Below the pieces are notes generated by a model. It saw nothing but the letters and a program-made list of their open reading frames with translations, ran no database searches and was not told the DNA's origin. A DNA stretch of 64,000 nt from contig NZ_QWEH01000007.1 in assembly GCF_003515705.1 (NCBI RefSeq), positions 124,001 to 188,000 on the forward strand. Direction: 5' to 3'. Origin of the DNA: Oceanobacillus profundus (GTDB lineage: Bacteria > Bacillota > Bacilli > Bacillales > Amphibacillaceae). The position numbers were made by a program, and so were the translations under genes. Below, one piece after another: positions 45,001 through 55,400 of this stretch; within the stretch, counting starts at the first letter, position 1; the number at the start of each line of letters is the position of its first letter.

Positions 45001-48000
45001 TCACGAAATTCTACTCCGTATTGAGCGTGGAGAAGCAACAAGTACAAGTGCAGCTGTAAACCAGGAGCATCGAGTAAATTATCGATTCAGGTTAGAGGAT
45101 GATGGACTAGTAAGATATCCAGTAGATCAATTTAAAGATCAATTAGGGGTTAATCGATTACGTTTATCTAACCTCTACCAAGAGTTTTTCCCTGTGGAAT
45201 TCGAAATTGACTATCATGTATTAGTTCCCAAAAATAAAAAGACAAGCATGCAGAGTTTGTTTTCTCGAAACTCACCAGGATCCGTTATTATCGAGCCATC
45301 TCCAGATGCTGCATCTTGGATAATTGAGAATGGCAGATTAGTTGATAAAGCAAACAGAACACAATTTGTAGCAGCTTACAATCAAACTCATTTAGCTACG
45401 AAGGAGCATGCTACTGATTTTTCTTTCCGTACAATAGGAAATGATGATGATGTTGTAGGTGTTATTTTCCGAGTAAAGGATAAAAACAACTTCTATATGT
45501 ATATAATGGAAGGCGATGAGATTAACAGAAGTTTTGGAAGCAGATTGTCTAGTGTTCAACCAGGACCGCTTCATGAATGGAGTTTAGATCGTCCAGCTGA
45601 CTTTTCTACTTTCGCTGATTATATAGCTAAAGGTGGATGGAGAGTTTACCATCAACGTGTATATCAAGTTAAAAATGGACAGAAGAAAGTAGTAGCTGAA
45701 AAGTCAACCATTATAAATAGTGGCCATGTTCTTAATTGGCAAAACAATATACGTGTAGAATCAAGCGGAAAAACAACAAATCTGTATTTTCAAACAGGAA
45801 CAATTAATGAAGCTGATTGGAAGCGGGCATATCAAATAGAAACTGAATGGTCTCAAGGTGCATTTGGTGTATGTAACTTTAGTCAAAACGTTGAATTCAT
45901 AGATATTACAACAAGTGAATTGATTTCAGTCCAAGGTAAAATTTCTAACTTAAATTATACTGGTCGTCCAAGTGCAATAATGGCTAAGAATACTAGAAAT
46001 TTCTGCGATAATGACGTAAGAAATTCCATGAAGCAAAATGGTTTTGCAACAACAGCAAACTATACTCCTCTGTCTTATTCAGCTAAAGTTACAAATGGTA
46101 ATGGAGAAGTAAGTATATCTGCAACAGGTGAAGGACCTATTCAAGTTTACTCTTATATTGATCCATCAAAAACAATCGCTGATGTGGATTTAGTTGCTTG
46201 GACACATTATGAAGATTTAGAGGTGGCGCCAGTATTTGCAATATCGGCAAATGAAGATCTTAAAATTGAATTGGAAAAACCACAAGTAGAACAGAGCAAG
46301 CTGGAGTTGGAAAACTGGTATATGCGAGTAAAAAATGGACGCTTTCAGAAAAGGCTAGAGCTTCCATACTATGAGCCAGAGGAGCGAACACCTTCTATCT
46401 ATGAAACATATCCAGAGCTTAAGAAATATGCGCCCAAAAATATCGATGATGTTGAAGAGGTTATTTTAGAGTATGCTATCCCAGAGTACAGTAATCAAGA
46501 GTTTCATGATAGACCAATTAAATTAGTCGAACGAGAAACACCGATTATTCTTAATGAGCATGCAATACAAACTAAACACCATCCAATAACATTGTTGTCG
46601 AACGATCAAATCAGCTATGTCGAAGTTGAAGCATTCCGAAACAATCAAGCACGAACCTTGCGAATAAGGGATATCGATGCAGCCAAAGGAATTGTCTACC
46701 TAATTGACCGTATTAGAGATCAAGATGAGGTAATTATTCGATATGCTTATGACGAGCATTGGTATACTTATCGTGGATTTAATAAGGCAGAAATAGAAAC
46801 AAGACATATTCCAACAGAGGTTCCTATACAATCCCAGGCTACGCTTGAAGTTCATGTTAAGGGAAGAAAAGAAACGATTGAAATTATAGAACCTGCTAAA
46901 AAAGTTGTTTTTGGAATCATTCAAGGTGACTTTTCACTAGTAAATATTTATCCTAATTCTGAAGGAATACGTAATTATAGAAGTCTACTGCCTCATCAAT
47001 GGGATAGAAACAGAGATGAATTCAATATTATTAATAATCATATAGACTTGTTGATTACAGGAAGATTTAGATTAGGAGCAAATGAGACAACAGGTTATCC
47101 TCACGAGTCTGTTTATACTGACTTAAAGCAATACTTCTTTGAGAAGAAGAGGAATGGAATTTATTTTGTTCCAAGATTCTTTACTGAAGGAACACAAAAA
47201 GAAGCAATTGCTAATAGAACCCTTAATGAATTTGGATTATCAGTCCATTATGTCGGTGACTATAGTTCAGAGGACGCACAGATTGAAGTTAACACAACTC
47301 ATCCTCTGTTTGCAGAATACGAAGAGAGTGGGTATCCAACTGAGATTCTAGGAGACTCTGAATTTATTATTACGAATTCAAAAATTACTCCTGTGGCTTG
47401 GTCAGATTCAACTCGTCAGCATGTAATTGGAGCTGTATATGAAGATGGAAATCAACGTGTACTCTTCTTCGTCAACGACAGTTTGAAAATTTTCAGAACA
47501 AATGATGGTCTGAAGCCTTTCCTAGATTCATTTGTATATAACGTATTAGGAGAAACAGAGCCAACAACAATCACTCATGTTGAAGAAGATGTGAAAATAT
47601 TTGGCCCTATTACTAAAAAAGATAATCAAATAGCTATAACTGAAAGATACACTGAGGAGTTTAAATCTTCTATCTTGATTGACCCTTCAAGTGTTTTCGG
47701 AAAAGAATGGGATGAATTCATTGACTATTACAGTCAACATGAATTAATCCTAACACCGACTGTATCGTATCAATCAAGTGGTGCTCCAGTAAAAACTAGA
47801 ACCATTGGTTATTCTGGAGATAGGAAGCCTATTGATAGCAGGAATATGAGGTATATGGATTCGTTTCTATTTGAAACAACTTTTATTGTTGATCCAGTAC
47901 TTGAGCATAATGTCTTAAGTAATTACTTCTTTCATTTAGACTTAAACCCTAGCCCAGGACATACGCATACAATAAATACAGATGAGTTCTTTAAATGGAT

Positions 48001-48610
48001 ACCGATTGATACAGATTTGCAATCGTATGAAAAAGAGGATGTAGATTCGAAAGAATTGCTTGTAAAGCCTATTCACATATACATGCGGCCTATATTTATC
48101 AGAGATAAGGAAAATAAGATAATTGAAGGAACACAAGGTATTTCTAGCCTGCGACATACGGACCAAGGACACTTATTTGATGAAAAGGACTATAAATACG
48201 ATCACAGTATGTTTAGATTAGGAAAGGTAATCCTGCAAGCAAACTCTGACATGCAAAGAGATACTACTGTTTTAGATACACGGACTCGTGGTGGCGGATT
48301 AGATGAAGCTTTATCTCGTAAGATAATTGAAGAGGTAAATAAAGAATCACTTCATCATTGGGATATTGGATACTTTGATGGCCAAGCTTATCAAGAAAAT
48401 GGAGTCATTATTATTCGTCTTCCAAAAACAATCTTAAAAAGTGAGGAAAATCCACAAGGCTTTACAGAAACGGAAGTACATGCAGCAATTCAAAAACATA
48501 AAGCCTATGGCGTTCTCCCAATTGTTGAATATTATGATCCAGAAACGTTGAGAAATGATACGTTACCAGATGACCTGGATAAAGTAAATACAGAAATTCA
48601 TGAAATATAA
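42029..48610 (+). CDS. Giant tail fibre/adhesin with two lectin-like domains
   Basis: 2193 residues from GTG 42029, eight bases after AAGGAG; the ATG at 42025 is out of frame. Two lectin-like regions carry DDDVVGIVFRVQ (about residue 569) and DDDVVGVIFRVK (about 1137), followed by QRVYQVKNG and GAFGVCNFSQNVEF, matching the first such domain of the previous giant (YRVYKVTNG, GLATFSQSVQF). The N-terminal 450 residues contain repeated beta modules. Residues about 1630-1850 alternate strand and helix. The C-terminus (SRKIIEEVNKESLHHWDIGYF, DGQAYQENGVIIIRLPK) may be an attachment or trimerisation part. No catalytic motif is recognised. Probably a long fibre or baseplate appendage paired with the preceding gene. 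Confidence 0.65.
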   Translation: MANEKHIKAYQDKLEDGTYTMRIGDEVPEGDVNLAYIHTPRLDNEENIAMVNTSHIPENVIPYEQRVSLVVPDHEGKLSYAELQKGLDSIKEKPPYSLFPTKDFNLTRQFKNNRLTVEDALYYKFEIMYHYDSRIGQPNKVEKYTGDQIKLTDENGHPLSNQIKYDIYVMAMEENPHIYWVKVYLDKTTNELDTFKIRYNHIDNVTSNRDVQSAKTELELYRNQSNEIVAYGRSRQLVEGGKLRIINGNSAYEPTTREVFDSADANDEVYHLVENPTQDGYEVYVPQKAEVDPRQKRIFNYRIVAKYKDPTGVDQEVTTGYINDWLIHPNALLNHEKYEFTQDWKQLGIPYGESRLNVKDMIQIAQPIGTPTVPQEAVYEIQDAEGNLMYSTTDANDNPLVTSIIQESQNYFGAARGDGLSDDTWSNAKHPNAILKSLPIDHQVSVIAERQKTQWDYKFKVEGEGFIGVPTVYTGNWWVDANIGVYKNLSRSPINFANKTNWNTIGTSNVNDWAIKTGANGKSYLDLVKNPNDVNVAAFYQKNGPKGQNMNNAKDYEFSAKLKVEDSGDDDVVGIVFRVQGSKNYYMFAWERDALLSDDYYYSNDEYPTNVSTKPEMNEMNRILLGSGGCSAFRYDPNIQYSSPKTSNENFIFNDWNDYTEYGFGNNRKRIFKVSPRTSGSAYVGYKSAVSDRTGCSFTDITNKGYLYETEEGSKGWTQGKEYKITVVVTGDVFKVYISENPNSNDKGILVCEAKDNTYKSGSVGVSSISQQWVQWGDMTYNEMEVTTVSTNKHPVTFNSSEQVRTSEKRVTELLKEPIKQSGASNYEVFNYTAYSDYADIFLDIDENGYGYVWARTTNKSAGGTNIEPWYTGDNNLDVFGSGHVEYHEDGHFTITVNPEKLPTDKVPYFVEGFRWKEPVITKGENITIRLGDDRESVVVEASVPPITPLNKWTTIYPESIHKADGVIPIATLLEKNGIIEKLNIPKDIPIHEILLRIERGEATSTSAAVNQEHRVNYRFRLEDDGLVRYPVDQFKDQLGVNRLRLSNLYQEFFPVEFEIDYHVLVPKNKKTSMQSLFSRNSPGSVIIEPSPDAASWIIENGRLVDKANRTQFVAAYNQTHLATKEHATDFSFRTIGNDDDVVGVIFRVKDKNNFYMYIMEGDEINRSFGSRLSSVQPGPLHEWSLDRPADFSTFADYIAKGGWRVYHQRVYQVKNGQKKVVAEKSTIINSGHVLNWQNNIRVESSGKTTNLYFQTGTINEADWKRAYQIETEWSQGAFGVCNFSQNVEFIDITTSELISVQGKISNLNYTGRPSAIMAKNTRNFCDNDVRNSMKQNGFATTANYTPLSYSAKVTNGNGEVSISATGEGPIQVYSYIDPSKTIADVDLVAWTHYEDLEVAPVFAISANEDLKIELEKPQVEQSKLELENWYMRVKNGRFQKRLELPYYEPEERTPSIYETYPELKKYAPKNIDDVEEVILEYAIPEYSNQEFHDRPIKLVERETPIILNEHAIQTKHHPITLLSNDQISYVEVEAFRNNQARTLRIRDIDAAKGIVYLIDRIRDQDEVIIRYAYDEHWYTYRGFNKAEIETRHIPTEVPIQSQATLEVHVKGRKETIEIIEPAKKVVFGIIQGDFSLVNIYPNSEGIRNYRSLLPHQWDRNRDEFNIINNHIDLLITGRFRLGANETTGYPHESVYTDLKQYFFEKKRNGIYFVPRFFTEGTQKEAIANRTLNEFGLSVHYVGDYSSEDAQIEVNTTHPLFAEYEESGYPTEILGDSEFIITNSKITPVAWSDSTRQHVIGAVYEDGNQRVLFFVNDSLKIFRTNDGLKPFLDSFVYNVLGETEPTTITHVEEDVKIFGPITKKDNQIAITERYTEEFKSSILIDPSSVFGKEWDEFIDYYSQHELILTPTVSYQSSGAPVKTRTIGYSGDRKPIDSRNMRYMDSFLFETTFIVDPVLEHNVLSNYFFHLDLNPSPGHTHTINTDEFFKWIPIDTDLQSYEKEDVDSKELLVKPIHIYMRPIFIRDKENKIIEGTQGISSLRHTDQGHLFDEKDYKYDHSMFRLGKVILQANSDMQRDTTVLDTRTRGGGLDEALSRKIIEEVNKESLHHWDIGYFDGQAYQENGVIIIRLPKTILKSEENPQGFTETEVHAAIQKHKAYGVLPIVEYYDPETLRNDTLPDDLDKVNTEIHEI

Positions 48611-48616
48611 TGCCAA

Positions 48617-48639
48617 TGTAATGCATTTCATGTTAAAAT
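48617..48639 (+). promoter_or_regulatory. Extended -10 promoter with upstream palindromic operator-like site
   Basis: TGTAATGCATTTCA (48617-48630) differs from the palindrome TGTAATGCATTACA at one position. Directly after it is TGTTAAAAT (48631-48639), an extended -10 box with TG one base before TAAAAT. Here the palindrome lies upstream of the -10 box, over the spacer, instead of downstream as at the other sites. The next gene starts at ATG 48664. Confidence 0.6.
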
Positions 48640-48663
48640 ATAAAAGAAGTGAGGAGATTATAT

Positions 48664-49719
48664 ATGCCAGTTTATAGCACAAGAGAGCTAATACCATTTG
48701 TGAATGGGTTGGAAGAAATGTTGATCAATGTGGAAAAAGAATTAAATACTTGGTCAACATCCAAAGGGGCTATTATTAATAGCATACCGAAAATCACTCA
48801 AAACACAAATCTCTCTACCACTGCTTTAATTAAAGCAGATGAAGCTTTATCTGAAATTGGTTCTGCTACATTTGAAATTATAGCTAATAGAGGTGTGCGA
48901 TTAAAAACATTAATCGATGAGTTAAGAAGCGAAATGATTGAAATAGCTAAGAATACAGAAGGCGTAGGGTCTGCATATACAGACCCTCGCATTAAAGCAG
49001 AGATTGATAATGCAGTGAGTTCTGTTGATGGTATTATATCTGATGGATTGAAATTAGACTATCGGCTGCAGAAGATTACCAAAACAGCAATGGAAGGAAA
49101 AAGTATTGCTGAAAAAGATATGATTATTCCTACGTCACATAAAGAAGAACAAATGACTTCTAAAGAGACTCAAGCTCCTTATTTTGATGGTGTTCGATTT
49201 GTTGAGGGAGAGGTGACAGTATTAGATGAATATAAGCGCCCTATTCTTCATCCAGTAGGAGAAATCATTCACGGAACCATTGATGAATCAGGAAAAATTG
49301 CATTGAATTATATGCCTTTACAGCCTGTAGTACTTTATTATCCAATCGAAGTTGATTTCAAGGATGTACCTAAAGACATGGTGTTCTTCTTAATGGACAC
49401 CTTAGTTGCAAAGAATTCAGAGTACATGCAACAGATTCTTATTTTTAGCGAGCAGCAGCAAAACGTTTTGCGTGAAATACAAGCAATGAAGGGTAAAGAC
49501 TGGACAGTTGATTTCTCCATTATGAAGAATCATCAAGACATTATTAAAGAGTCTATTACTCCGAAAGGTCTTCAAATCGAAATGGTAGATGGCCAAGCTA
49601 ATTTAACTTTCTCTTATAATGATCATCCAAATATTAGTCACTTTGAAGTAGAAAGATGGAGTGAAGAAGAGAATAAATTTGTTCCCTATGATGGGGGGCA
49701 GGGTGTTATTCAAAAATAA
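48664..49719 (+). CDS. Virion/fibre protein with helical N-terminus, 351 aa
   Basis: ATG 48664 is preceded by GAGGAG (48651-48656). Residues 1-170 are helical (VNGLEEMLINVEKELNTWS, VRLKTLIDELRSEMIEIAKN), followed by a mid-region beta domain (EGEVTVLDEYKRPILHPVGE), a helix near 260-300, and a C-terminal FnIII-like strand pattern (NLTFSYNDHPNISHFEVERW). First gene after an operator-bearing promoter, heading the second fibre cluster. No family is recognised; baseplate-to-fibre connector is a guess. Confidence 0.55.
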   Translation: MPVYSTRELIPFVNGLEEMLINVEKELNTWSTSKGAIINSIPKITQNTNLSTTALIKADEALSEIGSATFEIIANRGVRLKTLIDELRSEMIEIAKNTEGVGSAYTDPRIKAEIDNAVSSVDGIISDGLKLDYRLQKITKTAMEGKSIAEKDMIIPTSHKEEQMTSKETQAPYFDGVRFVEGEVTVLDEYKRPILHPVGEIIHGTIDESGKIALNYMPLQPVVLYYPIEVDFKDVPKDMVFFLMDTLVAKNSEYMQQILIFSEQQQNVLREIQAMKGKDWTVDFSIMKNHQDIIKESITPKGLQIEMVDGQANLTFSYNDHPNISHFEVERWSEEENKFVPYDGGQGVIQK

Positions 49720-49733
49720 AAGGAGTTGTAGTG

Positions 49734-49898
49734 ATGTTTATGGTCGTATTGTCTTCCAATAGGAGTTTAATTGTAAATGCTAGCTATGCTGAGATAGATA
49801 AAGAAATTGGTGCAGTATTCTTTAAACAAGAGGATGAAGAGATTGTTTCTTTTCATAAGTTAGATAAAATAGAAGGGTTTTATAGATATCAACTATAA
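49734..49898 (+). CDS. Small 54-aa protein, unknown
   Basis: ATG 49734 follows AAAGGAG at 49720-49725 by eight bases and the frame runs 54 codons to TAA 49896-49898. The protein starts MFMVVLSSNRSLIVNASYAE and is acidic in the middle. It fills the gap between two larger genes and is followed at once by a terminator-like hairpin. The good ribosome site and full use of the gap favour a real gene; the hydrophobic start could be a short beta strand. No function is proposed. Confidence 0.5.
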   Translation: MFMVVLSSNRSLIVNASYAEIDKEIGAVFFKQEDEEIVSFHKLDKIEGFYRYQL

Positions 49899-49908
49899 AA
49901 CCAATATT

Positions 49909-49940
49909 AGAATAAGGCATTTTACTGCCTTATTCTTCTT
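49909..49940 (+). terminator. Intrinsic terminator-like hairpin
   Basis: AGAATAAGGCA (49909-49919) pairs perfectly with TGCCTTATTCT (49926-49936) around a six-base loop and is followed by TCTT. An 11-base stem with a short T tail between the 54-aa gene and the next gene. No clear promoter is visible between it and ATG 49959, so it may attenuate or stabilise the upstream RNA. Confidence 0.65.
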
Positions 49941-49958
49941 ACATAGAGGTGATAATAA

Positions 49959-52442
49959 ATGAGTAAGTTCTTAAATGACTTTTTAATAACCATGCCAGGT
50001 ACACAAAGGAATATGCTGCTTCAATTATTGCAGGAAAAAGAAAATAACGGTTTGATTCGTTCAGACAATGAATTTAAAAAAGAGATGGAACGATTAATTG
50101 CTCAGCTAGATGAAAGTGATGGACAACCAACTTTTCAAGCCATTCATCAAGAAAATCGGACAAACTCTACAAAATATAATGCTAATCTCGAAGCCATTGC
50201 ATTTGATCTAGCAACTATTTTTGAATCATCCAATACAATTGAGCGGCTTCTAGGAAATCATCATCAGCTGTCTCGGTCATCCCTTTCAGAAATACGTAAA
50301 AAGATAACTGACATGCGTTCTAAAGTAGAACGACTAAAACTACTTATAGATGACGAAGGCGGGTCCACAGACCGTGTGTATGAAGAATTTCAACACAATA
50401 CGCTTTCTGAAGTACGTGAAGATATTTTAGAGAATTTACGGAAAGAAAGATTTGGTGAAAAAAGAGATTCTATCTTTAATGCTGAAGTAATTGGTGGCGC
50501 ATTACAACTAGCTGGCATCGAGTCTACTAACCAACTTAGGACTAATTATGGTCGAACAATTGCCAATATTAAGGTAAAGAACCGCATTGGTTTAATGGCT
50601 GATGAAAGTAATTATCCAATCGAAAATGCAATTGATGGATCTCCATACAGCTTCTGGGCTGAGTCAGTACTTGTTGATGATGTCATCGTCCAAAATATTG
50701 AACACCTATGGAGTCATGATTATCATGATTATCCAAAGAGTGGAGCAATGTGTGAGGTCGAAATAGAATTAAATGGACTATCTACTGTGTCAGAATTGCG
50801 CTTAGATCCTTATGCAACCTATCCATTAGAAGTAGTGAGTATTCATGGCTATGAAAATAAAAATAAAACAGGTCAGATGTATGAGCTAATTTCACCAAAT
50901 CATCAAAGCCAACATCAACGGAGTAAAAATTCTGTAGAGCAAATGATATTTCAGTTTCCCTCAGTGGAAGTATCATTAATTCGCATATTAATCAGACAGC
51001 AAAATTATACAAAAGAAAACTTTATGATAAATGAAGAAGAGTTGGGCGAATCCAAGCTATGGGATTCTTTAGCATCTAATAAAGACTTAGTAAATGATTA
51101 TGCTAATCCAGGAGAAACAGTTGCTGAGTTTGATAAAAGAAATGAAATAAATGGATGGAGTGTTTATCTTAGTAAACTAACAGAGTGGGCTGAAATATTT
51201 AGGCAAGAAGGTCTTGTTGAAGCAGCTAAGCGAGCAATGGAAGTAGTTCGGATTGGTGATTATAAAAACCCACTCCTCTTATCACTATACGCATTGGATA
51301 GTAAAGGTGATAAAGAAAAAGTAAATGACAAAAGAAGTCCATTAATGAGCGCATCATGGAAGCCTGTCAATAAACTTTCTTATTTGTATGGAGCATATGA
51401 TATCAGCCTATTTGGAAGAACGTATCATCGAAGTTCTATTCATATAACTAAAGAGCTTCCGTTGTCGAGCAATGCTCACACTCTTTCTCTAACAACAGAT
51501 GAAAAGCATCACTATATTTCAGTAGGGCCTGATGAAGTGGATTCCATCACGAACATGCCAATACAGAATAGCTCAAAGATTACAGATATTGAGTATTACA
51601 TTACAGACAGAAAACATCCAGAAGCATCCGAATGGAAGTCAATCTTACCGGCTAATCACAAATATGTTGAAGGAGAGTTACTACTTGGCGATGATGGGTT
51701 GGATCCATGTCAAGAATTGCTTGAAGCAGGCACGATAAACTTTAGCTTAAGATTTCCTTTTGTATCAAGAGAAACACTTGTAGTGAAGCGTAATGGTGTT
51801 CCAATGAATAGAAGCATGTACTTGCTGTGTGATAATGCACAAAAGGTTGGTATAAAACGAAATTATTATTCACCGACTAGCATTTATACAGTTGATTATA
51901 AACCAGCTGAATCGGCATACTTCATAGACCTAAAAGATGATATTGATATTGAACCTACACAGTTTATCAATGATAAGGGAGAAGTGGGAGAGAAGTTTCA
52001 ATCTATAGATCAGCATAACAAAGTAATGCTATCTCACATGCCTTATCTTCATAGGGATTATCTATATGACTACGAAGAAACATCTGGTCGTTACAGCGAT
52101 AATAAAAGTGTCTTAAATGCTAGTAGTTTCACTTATCCATTGATTGTTCGAGTGCAGGGAGAAGAGTATAAAAATATTACTGATTATACAAATAATACTT
52201 ACGATCCAGACCGTTTAAAAGAAAACAATGGTAAAGCATTTGCACACATTAAAAATGAAATCATATTTGGTCATCCAACTGACAACACTCCATTGGAAAA
52301 CATAAGTGTTGATTACTTTTACATGACAACTAGTGTAAGGATGAAAGCTATTTTAAGAAGAAATCACGCTGGTCATAACAGTGTTACACCAGGTCTTTTT
52401 AGTTATAGCTTAAAGACACAATCATATGACCAAGACAGATAA
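49959..52442 (+). CDS. Virion fibre protein: coiled coil plus discoidin-like domain (paralogue 1)
   Basis: 827 residues. Residues 1-135 are helical (LQLLQEKENNGLIRSDNEF, IRKKITDMRSKVERLKLLID), with GQPTFQAIHQENRTNSTKYN resembling the N-terminus of the gene at 56939. Residues about 180-350 form a discoidin-like domain (YPIENAIDGSPYSFWAES, CEVEIELNGLSTVSELRLD, IRILIRQQNYT). Further beta modules follow (residues about 450-827, with LVVKRNGVPM and VNDKRSPLMSAS regions). The same coiled coil plus discoidin plan is seen in 52460, 56939 and 59986. Probably a subunit of tail fibres or a baseplate whisker. Confidence 0.65.
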   Translation: MSKFLNDFLITMPGTQRNMLLQLLQEKENNGLIRSDNEFKKEMERLIAQLDESDGQPTFQAIHQENRTNSTKYNANLEAIAFDLATIFESSNTIERLLGNHHQLSRSSLSEIRKKITDMRSKVERLKLLIDDEGGSTDRVYEEFQHNTLSEVREDILENLRKERFGEKRDSIFNAEVIGGALQLAGIESTNQLRTNYGRTIANIKVKNRIGLMADESNYPIENAIDGSPYSFWAESVLVDDVIVQNIEHLWSHDYHDYPKSGAMCEVEIELNGLSTVSELRLDPYATYPLEVVSIHGYENKNKTGQMYELISPNHQSQHQRSKNSVEQMIFQFPSVEVSLIRILIRQQNYTKENFMINEEELGESKLWDSLASNKDLVNDYANPGETVAEFDKRNEINGWSVYLSKLTEWAEIFRQEGLVEAAKRAMEVVRIGDYKNPLLLSLYALDSKGDKEKVNDKRSPLMSASWKPVNKLSYLYGAYDISLFGRTYHRSSIHITKELPLSSNAHTLSLTTDEKHHYISVGPDEVDSITNMPIQNSSKITDIEYYITDRKHPEASEWKSILPANHKYVEGELLLGDDGLDPCQELLEAGTINFSLRFPFVSRETLVVKRNGVPMNRSMYLLCDNAQKVGIKRNYYSPTSIYTVDYKPAESAYFIDLKDDIDIEPTQFINDKGEVGEKFQSIDQHNKVMLSHMPYLHRDYLYDYEETSGRYSDNKSVLNASSFTYPLIVRVQGEEYKNITDYTNNTYDPDRLKENNGKAFAHIKNEIIFGHPTDNTPLENISVDYFYMTTSVRMKAILRRNHAGHNSVTPGLFSYSLKTQSYDQDR

Positions 52443-52459
52443 CAGAATAGAGGGTAATG

Positions 52460-55400
52460 ATGAGTACAAAAAACAATGATTCTAGATTGCTTTACTTGCA
52501 GGCTAGATATCACTTCGAGAAAGCAATGAAAAAGTTTGAATCTGGTCAGATAAAAAATGAGCCACAATTAATTCAAACTGTATTTCAATCATTTCAATCA
52601 TTCTTCACAGAGATGGGTAAGCCACATATGATTCCACGGTATGCAGAAGAGGAAGGGCCACCGTGGAGTGAAGATTACAATAATATGATGGATGAGATAA
52701 AAGAAGACTTAATCTTACTGTTTGAAGAAATTGATATACTTGGTCGCAGCTTATACTCACATTTTAATCATAATGTTATGCAAGAAGATATTGTGGAGAT
52801 GGAATATCAAGGAGTTTTGGATAAGCTTAAGGACTTAGAGATGTATGCTGGATATTCTCATGAAGGAGTTATACGATTTGGACGTGATGACTTTTTCAAT
52901 GGATTTAAAATTGATTATGATCGAATTACAGGAGTTCCATTAGAGCTTACTTCCACAGGAGTATCCTTGCCACTCAGCAGTGAAGTTAAAAATGTTGCTG
53001 AGAGTGCTAAGATAACCATCGTCCCTGGAAATCAAAAACATGATGATTATATTATAGGATCGGATTCAAATGGGTTTCCTGGAAATAATAATGAAGTCTC
53101 TATGGTATCAGATGATTTATTAACTGGAACAACTGGATATCAATTCATTGGAAAAGATGATAATCACGGAAATTATGGCACGATTATTGATGGGAATCCG
53201 AATACTTGGTTTGAGTACGAAAAAGTAAATTTACGAGACCACGAAAAAAGAAAAATTACTAAAAACCTTGGATGGGATTATGTTGTTCATGGAAATAAAA
53301 CATTAAGATTTGCAGAGGACCCTGACAATGGAGTCCTACGTCTTCATTTACAGATTGTATTAGAGAAAGAAGAAATCATTAACCAGGTAAACTTGAATAT
53401 GTATACACCACCTAACTATGGAGCAAGACCAGCTATTGTTAAAAACATTCTAGTCTCCAATGAAACAAATGCACCTGTATCTATTTTAAGCGGAAGTAAG
53501 CAGGATACAGACTATAGTTTTAGGTTTGATCCTATGAAAGCTAAAGTCATATCTGTACTGTTAGAACAGGAGCATAAATATTTCACAGATCTTGGACACA
53601 TTTTTTATGAGCAAAAGATGAATGTAGACCGCTCAACAGACTATGTGTTTGAAACCTTATCACATAAAGTGAAAGCAGAGTATGCTCCTCGTGTTGATGG
53701 GCCAAAAGTCAATTTAGAGAGCTTAGGGGTTCAAGTTGATGTTAATGAAACAAATATTCAAGCCATATACCCATTTAAGCAAGCAGAGGAAATAGGATAC
53801 TCCATTGAGGATGTAACGAATGACTTGCTGCAACAAGTTGATGAAACCACCATTGAATCAGGGGTGGAACGGTTTGAAGGATGGAGATATTGTATTGGAA
53901 TTCGAGATATAGAAATCCTGTCCTGTGAATACCAAGACCGTGGTGAGTTAGTTACAAAACCATATTACTTCGACAAGCCTGTAGAACGCATAGCTATATC
54001 AGCTCAAGAAACGATTGGAAACCTGTTAGCAAAAAACAGCATGATGAAATATAACTGGGTTAAATATTTTATTTCTATTGATGATGGTAAAGAGTGGAAT
54101 CCAATAACACCCCTTGAACATGAAATGATACCGGAAGACCCACCAAAACTATATACCATCCAGCATGTTTCTTCAGAAGATGAGATTATTGAAGAACAGT
54201 ATGGATATCTTGAGACAACACAACCTATATATTCTATGAGATTGAAAGTTGTTATCGAGCGGCCAGAGGATGAAGAGTTTGGTGTTGCAATGTTTCAAGC
54301 AAATGAAAATAGTAATGAAATACCGAATAGATATGCTAGTTCCTCATTGCAGCAGTTTAGCTTGCAAGTGCAAACATATTCGGTAGATGAGGACAATGAA
54401 GCTTCGACATTTACAGTCGATCATAGAGACTCAGGGTATGAATCTTTACCTCCGGTATTACCACCAGATGTTATTCCAACTCCACCGTCAGAGGATGTGG
54501 ATGAAGATGACAGTGGCATACCCCCAGGTGGAGGATATGATCCAAGTGCTCCAAATGATCCAGTCATGATTAACTTAAATAATAATCCAGAAATATTTTG
54601 CTATGAAAGAAGTTTAAGTATTAGCGGAACAGTTACAAGCTCACTCCCTATTACGAGATTAGAATTACGTATTAATAATGAATACATTGATTTAAGCACA
54701 GTTGAAAGATATAATTTACAGCTACTTAATTATTCGTCAACAGATGAAAATTGCATAGCGTGTCAAAAGCAAGCCAGTGATGGTGTTTCTATGCAAAATC
54801 TTCAAGCATTCAACAGTAGTGATACTCAACGTGTATTTAATTGGAATATACCTTACAAGACTCTTGTAGAGTTAGGCCTTGATATTGGAGATACTGCAGC
54901 AATTCAAATCATTGCAGAAGATGAAGAAAGCATTGATACAGAAACTTTACATCTATTAGTTGAAGAGTGTCCAGAACCTGCAGAGTGCTATGAGTTGCTT
55001 TCAGTAATTATTCATTACTTCAATGAAGATGTAAATGAAATTAGAGAATTAGAGTTAGCAAAAGAACTGTTGCCATATGAGCATGATAATGGAGAGGGAG
55101 TAAACATCACAGTTGGTTGGGATAATGAGCTTCATGCTCCTGTAGTGATGATAACAGATGGCTATCATGAAGGAGAAAACGCATTTATCTTACACGCTGT
55201 GGGTATTCGTTACATGGATTATGATTACGAAGAGCAAGTAATATGGTCCCAAAATATTGCAAGGAAATCAGCTGGCGTAATAAATGAAGATCTTATGTTA
55301 GGTGCTCCTGATTCCAAAGATACATCTTGGCTTCAAGAAGTCTCTCAAGGAAACTACGAATTCACACCTAGTTTAAATCGCATTAATGATTATGTCATTA

